NCBI GenBank assembly: GCA_964035795.1
Contig: OZ038320.1
Coordinates: 22,648,589-22,712,588 of the forward strand
Source: Pterobdella sp. o SKG-2022
Taxonomy: Eukaryota; Annelida; Clitellata; Hirudinida; Piscicolidae
Direction of reading: 5' to 3'
DNA: 64,000 nt
A program made the translations under genes and the position numbers. Below are positions 57,701 to 64,000 of the stretch, piece after piece. Position 1 is the stretch's first letter; every line of letters starts with the position of its first letter. The notes under the pieces were generated by a model. It was given only the letters and a program-made list of their open reading frames with translations. It ran no database searches and was not told the origin of the DNA.

Positions 57701-60700
57701 GAACAGAGTTTAAATAGAAAAAAGTTTTCAAACTCAAAATATTTGAAGCCATGAACTCCTTTTAAAACAAAAAATTATCGCCAATAAAATATTTAACTAA
57801 GTTAGTTGTCAAATTCCTCCAAAAATTTTTGTTCTGCAATTTTTATAAAAGAAAAATAAACAAAAAATTTGAAATGCAAAAATTCAAATTGAAATATTTT
57901 ATGAAATGAAATTTTTGAAATCAAATATGAAAAATTTAAAGCTAAAAATGATATTTATCAAAAAATCTTTTCTTGTATGAGTGCAATTTGAATTGTTGTT
58001 TTCAAGAAACTTTTCTGTTTGAGTTGCTATAAAAATCATAAAATGACTGAAAAAAAACGTTCATTCAAACAAAATTATACAAGAGTTCCAAATAGAGAAG
58101 CTTATAATCTGAAAAAAAATTCAAAATAATATTTTATATTAATTTTTGGACATGATAGCTTAAATTAAAAAGTGTAAACTTGGGATTAAAAGCTTTAAAA
58201 GAATAAGAGCCAAATGTTTGTACTTTAAAGAGACATTAATCAAACTTGGAATTGTGTTTTAAAGACCTTTTGCACCGTTAGTGTGTCGTTAATCTTATGA
58301 ATTGATGCACTAAAAAGCAAAGAGCGCCCCATAAAATTTTTATCATAATTTTCCAGCTTTATTTTTGAGCTTCAATTATAGCCTTTTAAATATGGTTTAT
58401 GAACTTGCAAAAAACTTTGATAACATGAAATTAATTGTGTTACGTTTTTAAACGTTATTTGTCATGTCGGATTTCTTACAAAAAGTACGATAAGCTCATA
58501 AATGCACAAGACTTCAAACCCTTGAGTGCTTGGCAAAGTAGGCTTATCTATTGGCAGGGGTAGTTACATCTGTTGGACTCGAGGTTGATCCTCAAAACGC
58601 AACCGGAATTGATCGATGCAGAATTTTCGTAATAAGGAAAAAGGGTTTTTCTAGAAACTCCATCAAATGGCTTCACATATTTTTATCAATAGTTTTTTTA
58701 ATTGTCGTTATTAGTAAGTTTTATGTTATTATTGTTTTTTGGAGCTTCGATGTTTAAGGGTAGGTTTAATAACATCGAAGAAGTTTTTGGTTGCATAATT
58801 AGTAATGAAGTATTTATTATGAAGGCCCAACTAAAATGAGCAAGCAGGATTTTCTTCTCAACGCCTGCTTGATCAACGAAAAAGATTGAATGATTTCGAA
58901 AGCGCTGTAAAAAATGCAATAGAGCTTTTATTCGCATGCAACTAACCCCCACAGCATTGGAAAAAATTTGACATCCACCGACAGAACAATCAGCTCGTCA
59001 TGCAGGCGTGGATGCTTTTGAAGAAACACGCGAAACTATATGCAAAATAAGGCAAAAAGAAAGGGATTTTTTTTGTGTTGGGCGTCGTATGTCTAGGGTA
59101 TAATCGTTTTTGTGTGATATATATACATTTATCTCTTTAAGCTGTTTTTTGTGAATATTTCAAAAAAAGTACAAGTATCAATTTTTAAAACAGATTTAAG
59201 TGTTCCAAAAATACTAAATCTGTATTTTCAAGTTATTAGTTCAAAGAAGCAGAAATAAAGAACATGATGAAGACACGAAAGGATTATGTTGGTTTAAAAA
59301 TTTTAAAGTAGATCTGCTCTTAAAGATTTTTGTAATGAGTTTGATGTTCTTAATAGAATGATTACAAAAGTCGAAAGCTAACGTAGCTTCTAGTAAATCT
59401 TGGTGTCTGTCAAGTTCTAATGAATTATGTTCGTCTTTAATACTAGTTTTCAAAAATGATTTTCAATAATGTTGAGATTGAAATGTGCATCCACCATGGA
59501 ATTGTGACAAAACAAAGTTTTGAAAAATTTCAAAAATATTTTTCCATTAGTCTTTTATAATCTTCAGAAAGTCGAACTTATGGCTGTCAAATTTTAATTA
59601 TCCATGAATTAAATTGAAACTCATTCTTATAATCGATCATTTGTTTATTTCAAGTTCAATTAAACAGTTTGATAGTAGTTTTTATAAATTTTGAGAAAGA
59701 AACGTTTTTAATTAAAAATGATATATAAAATATCTCTTCAAAAACCTCACTCTCACCGCTTTCCACACAAAAGCTTCGGAAACGTGCTTTGTGTCAGTAA
59801 AGTAAATGAGTCATCCGATGAGATTAATGACAAAACGCATTTAAAGTAATCAAGTTTGCTCTCTTTATGCTTAAGGTTTTCAATATCCACAGTTTGTTCT
59901 TGGAGCAAGGGTAAAAGGATAAAGCTAACTTCTCAATATGGTTTTATAGCATATGTTGTGCTTTTTCACGAAGGTTTTTTCAAAATAATATGAGTTAAGT
60001 TCTTTTGAATCAGTTTCTTTAACAGCTTTTTTGAGAGTTTTGGATTTTTCAAAAGCATAAGCAATCAAATTACTAATCTTGACTTAGTTTGATACGGTAC
60101 TTTTACAAATCTTAAATTATTAGAGGCTTAAACTTTGGCAACCAGTTTGATCAGATATTGAAAAACTAGTTCAAATAGATATTCTTCATAACTAGTGGTT
60201 TGTTTGCACAAACAAAAAAAATTTTTTATCAGTATTTTGAGAATTATCAAGACTAATTATTTCCTTAAAATTATGAAATGAAAAAATTAGATATATCAAC
60301 CAACTATAATTTTTTAAAAAATTTAAAAGCTTTACAATTTTTACATATATTATAGATATGAAACAACTCAAACAAAAAATTTTTTTTTACAAAGATGTTT
60401 GTTAATGAAGCTTAATGACAAAAACATTTTTGCAAATAGGAAGGCTAGTATGTTGTAAAAGAGTTTTTGAAAAACTTTTAATAGTTTTGAAGCAAGTTTT
60501 TTCGAAAATAAAAATTAACTTTTCAAGCAAAATTTCCTTGAAAGATTTCATAGAAAAACACTTAATAAAATGTTGCCAAACAATATTGCAGTAAAACATA
60601 ACCCTCATTGCGTGAGCTGATGATGAATTCACAGCGAATAGCTTGGTTCATTAATAAACGTGTAAATTTATGTAATTTTTTCATCGAAATTTTATTTTTT

Positions 60701-62949
60701 TATGTTTTTACTATAGAAGAATTTTGATAATTTTCAAAATTTTGAAATGAAAAAATCAAAACTCAAGTCTTTTAAAGTGGAAAAGTTTTGATTTATTGTG
60801 ATACGAGTTGAATAATTTTCATCTCTTCACTTAAAAAGTTACTTCTATTTTATATAAGCACATATACAACTTTTATCTCAAAATAATAAATTACATCTAA
60901 AACAAGTTTATAGATTAAGGTAGTCTTTAAAAAAGTAAATGCGTTTTAAACAGTGTAAATAGCTTGAGAATTATTTGAAAAAACATGAGTGTCACGTTTT
61001 ATTGAAGTTTTGAGTCAAAAAAAAAGTAAAATAAATTAATTAAAAAAATGAATTTGAAGCTTTGAAGTTCATAATCAAAATATTCTCTTTTTAGTATATC
61101 TAGCAAGTAAAAAGCTGAGCAAAATTTGAATGATAAAAGTTGCTTAATTCAAATATCAAACTTTTGGCATATTAATCTAGATCTTTCAAAAATTTTTAAA
61201 CTTGAAGGTTTAATGGAGGTTTAAATAATGCTTATAAGTCATTGATAAACAGAAGTTATAAAAATGAAAAATTATTTGAAATTTGAAAATAAAATTGTTC
61301 ATAACTAGACCCAATTATTTCCCAGATATAAAATCTTGGAAAATATTTTGAAATACTGAATGCAACTTACAATGACAGTAGCTGTGGTAATAGAATGAAG
61401 CATTGGATTACGCTGGTCTCGTGATATCAGCGTCAAGTAGTACGAGTCACAAAGTTCTCTGTCTAATGATTGATTAAGAAAAAGTTGGCCTGAAGTGGTA
61501 ACACTGAAAATACTTTTTCCAGTAGCATTCTCAAAAACCATGTTTTCATAATAGTCATTTGGATAGGTTTTAAATTTTTTAATTCGACTTAAACTCTGAA
61601 AATTGTTCTTAGTGTGATAAATGTGGCTTTTGGAAAAGGTTTCCGATGTAGTTTGTCGAGAAAAGTCTGACATAAAATATGGTATTTGGTGTTTTAACTG
61701 GATTATTTGCCTCTTTCGTTTTTTTTGCAAGTTTTTAAGTTGGTTTGTTTGCTGCCAGTTGAAATGTTGTTTTGAAGTAAATTTACCAAATCCTTTATTC
61801 CGGAAATTCTCATAATGACTTGACAACTTGTTCTCATAATTTTCGTTTTCAAGTACTTTATTGTTTATCTTTTTATTAAATTCTATAAAATTTTCGTTTT
61901 GTTGAACACTCTGTAAACGATTTTCAAACACAGGTTTTGAATAAAAACTTTCTTGTTTTTTAAGTGCACAAGCATTTTGAACATTTATTAAATGGACGTT
62001 GTACTCATTGTAAGGAGGCAAATCTCTGTCTATGAAGTCGATGACGCCTAAATATATTGGGGATTTACTATTTTCGTTTACTCTGAACTCATGATTTCCA
62101 ATAGCTATCGGTTTTTCGTCATTTACGTCATCCAGAGAAACTAAAATCCTAGCAACACCCGTTAATGATACTTCTTTGCCATGATCTCTCGCGGTAACTA
62201 ACAAAATGTAATGAGGGACTTTTTCGCGATCCAGAGATCCCAAAAAATATATTTCACCTGATAGTTCATTAATGCGAAACATATTAATGTGATTATTATT
62301 TTTTTGCGAAAAACCATGTCCATTACTTTTAAAATTATATTCGTTAAGCTGGTTTTCCAAGTCTTTCAGAGAAAAATGCTTTTTAGTCATGGCTTTGTAA
62401 AAAGTTTCAACTCTGCCAGACGAACGTTTTATTTCATAAAAATTGTTTCTTTGGAAAATTGTAGAGTAATTGGCGTTTGTAGAGTTGAGGTCATCAAAAA
62501 GATAGTTTGATCTCCAATATGCAGTATAACTCTTTTCATCGTCTGTGATGGTTATATCTGAATAATTTTTTTGATCGATAATCTCGTAGGGTGAATGGTT
62601 TTTCGAATTTCCTGAATATTCGATTACATGTCCATTCTCTTTAATTTCGTCGACAATCCTTAAACCCGCGTAGTTTTCAAAAAAATTTTCTACACCTTCG
62701 TCTAAAAATTCAATTACTTCTAAAATATTATATTCTAAAAAACTATTTTCATTTTCGTCGTCGTCCAAAGCCGTCACTTTCAATAAGGCCACCTCTGAAG
62801 GATTGTTTTCAGGTATTCTTAATTTGTACTCAGCTTGTTCAAACTGTGGCACATGATCATTAACGTCTACTACTTTAACGACCAATGACAAGGTAGATGT
62901 TTTCTTCATAGGAAAGCCATTGTCCCTGCATTTGATAAGCACGAAGAAA
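54799..62949 (-). CDS. Protocadherin-like adhesion protein, 3' part, three exons in window
   Basis: A Ca2+-dependent cell-adhesion receptor. Exons (- strand): 62949-61371, 57161-55839 and 55488-54799, joined in phase 0; the first starts with one base of a split codon, so at least one more exon lies beyond or near the window edge. About 1196 residues are seen. Cadherin-repeat marks are IKCRDNGFP, VVDVNDHVPQF, IPENNPSEV, GSLDREKVPHYILLVTARDH, SLDDVNDEKP, QSLDRELCDSYYLTLISRDQ, VDDVNDNPPKF (formed across the 61371/57161 junction), KATDLDAGVNSHINYRV and LEARDNGTP. A single membrane segment (GFILVLVGGLCLMVFVSCGI) is followed by a cytoplasmic tail of about 140 residues ending GFVV. No catenin-binding motif is evident, which fits a protocadherin-like rather than classical cadherin. 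Several repeats are swollen by long N/K-rich inserts. Confidence 0.92.
57162..61370 (-). other. 4.2-kb cadherin intron
   Basis: An intron that splits the codons just before VDDVNDNPP. It is mostly AT-rich, but 58520-59090 is GC-richer and holds short open segments on both strands without a recognised motif, perhaps a decayed mobile element or pseudogene. Confidence 0.6.
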
Positions 62950-64000
62950 CTGTGGGTAGGAAAAAAGGTATTTAAACTGAATAAAATTTAGTATTTATTT
63001 ATAATTTGATATGTTATAGTATTCATTTTTCCGTTCAGAATGTAATGATTTTTAAACAACAAAAACAGTTTTCAAAGAACTATTTTTCCATTTGCAACAA
63101 ATAACAAAATAAATTAAAAAAAACCAAAACTTCTAACTTTTATAAAATCAAAATGTGAAAATTATGAATTTCAAATTCGCAAAAAGACTAACGAGGAAAC
63201 ATTTTTAACCTAAATGGGTCTTGAAATGCTTACTTCAAGTATTCAAATCAAATATAAGTTGAAACTTGAAAAAGTTATCTAAAATGAAATCGAAATATTG
63301 AAAATTAAACTAAAGCAGGAATGAATATAAATTTTTACTGACATATTCGTACGTTAAAAGTAAGTGCTCTATGAGAGTTGAATCACCCTCACTACTTAAT
63401 CCTATTGACAAAATAAGAAAAAAATACTTAGTTTTAAATAAGTGTTTCAAAACATTATAGCAACTTAACACGATAAATGTACTTTGTAGTGATTACCAAG
63501 ATCTTAAAACTTAGAGAAAGTTTAACCCATAAAATAGAAATCTGTAGATTTGACTGGATTTTATTTAATCTTAAAAAAAAATTTTTAAAGTTAAGCTAAA
63601 AATCTCACTTGATTCAAAAGCTGAGATCATTAAAATTTAGGTTTTTAAACCCGCATGCACTCAAGCTTGTGGATAGGGAATATAAAATTCTAAAATCTTT
63701 CTCAAATTCAGTTTAATTAAGTCGTACATTTTTGAGCTAAAAATTTCAAGAAAGCTTTTTCAACTGTTAGTTAAGATTGTTCAGAGTTTAAAAATGTTTT
63801 TAAAAATAATTGAAAAAAATATTCTGAATTAAAATTTAAAAGTAGTATTTAGAGCTGTTTACTACACACAAATCATAGTTCTGCCTTAAAAATTTTTGAT
63901 TTAAAATTTCCAAGACTGTATTATTGATTTTTGAAATTTAATCAAGATTCGCTTTTGCAATTCAAAAACAATAAATTCATTTTTAAATGTTTTGCTATTG
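62950..64000 (-). other. Next cadherin intron, running off the window
   Basis: Sequence upstream of the acceptor at 62950-62952. A short open stretch on - near 63350-63410 does not look like a cadherin repeat. No other feature is seen. Confidence 0.5.

Overview
This is a strongly AT-rich animal nuclear genome segment, with GT-AG introns, long intergenic deserts and decayed LINEs. It carries five recognisable genes and one unrecognised one. The best clue to the organism is the nuclear receptor at 32.6-38.4 kb, which has two complete zinc-finger DNA-binding domains. As I recall the literature, this 2DBD architecture is typical of flatworms and occurs in some other protostomes such as molluscs, rotifers and Daphnia. 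With the AT-rich composition, the N/Q-rich proteins and the CR1/L2-, RTE- and Jockey-like relics, a flatworm or another lophotrochozoan is most likely. The species cannot be named from sequence alone.

Layout: (1) 1.5-5.8 kb, + strand: the TLDc domain of an OXR1/NCOA7-type gene in four exons. Its last intron holds a CR1/L2-like LINE split by an antisense Jockey-like LINE fragment. (2) 7.4-12.6 kb, - strand: a complete ten-exon junctophilin with eight MORN motifs, a helical region, a glutamine-rich divergent region and a C-terminal membrane anchor, plus an unusual 208-residue Q/N-rich N-terminus. (3) 15.7-18.0 kb, - strand: a complete eight-exon calmodulin. (4) 18-32.5 kb: mostly noncoding, with a RNase H-bearing LINE relic at 24.9-26.4 kb, a tRNA-like element and a long inverted repeat. 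(5) 32.6-38.4 kb, + strand: the 2DBD nuclear receptor in 13 coding exons, about 1320 residues. (6) 42.0-43.1 kb, - strand: a small unrecognised gene with a polyproline tract. (7) 43.1-53.3 kb: a gene desert, followed by an RTE-like LINE relic to 54.1 kb. (8) 54.8-62.9 kb, - strand: the 3' part of a protocadherin-like gene with large inserts in its cadherin repeats. Its 5' end lies beyond the window.

Junctophilin and calmodulin are tandem neighbours on one strand and both act in Ca2+ signalling, but nothing in the sequence shows co-regulation. I see no operon-like gene cluster, defence system or CRISPR array. The most unusual items are the receptor (divergent P-boxes, a very long Q/N-rich hinge, no canonical AF-2), a family of hairpin repeats sitting in introns of three different genes, and the unrecognised 42-43 kb gene.

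Exon boundaries were inferred by eye from homology, reading-frame phase and GT/AG sites. They are internally consistent in phase, but transcripts have not been checked.
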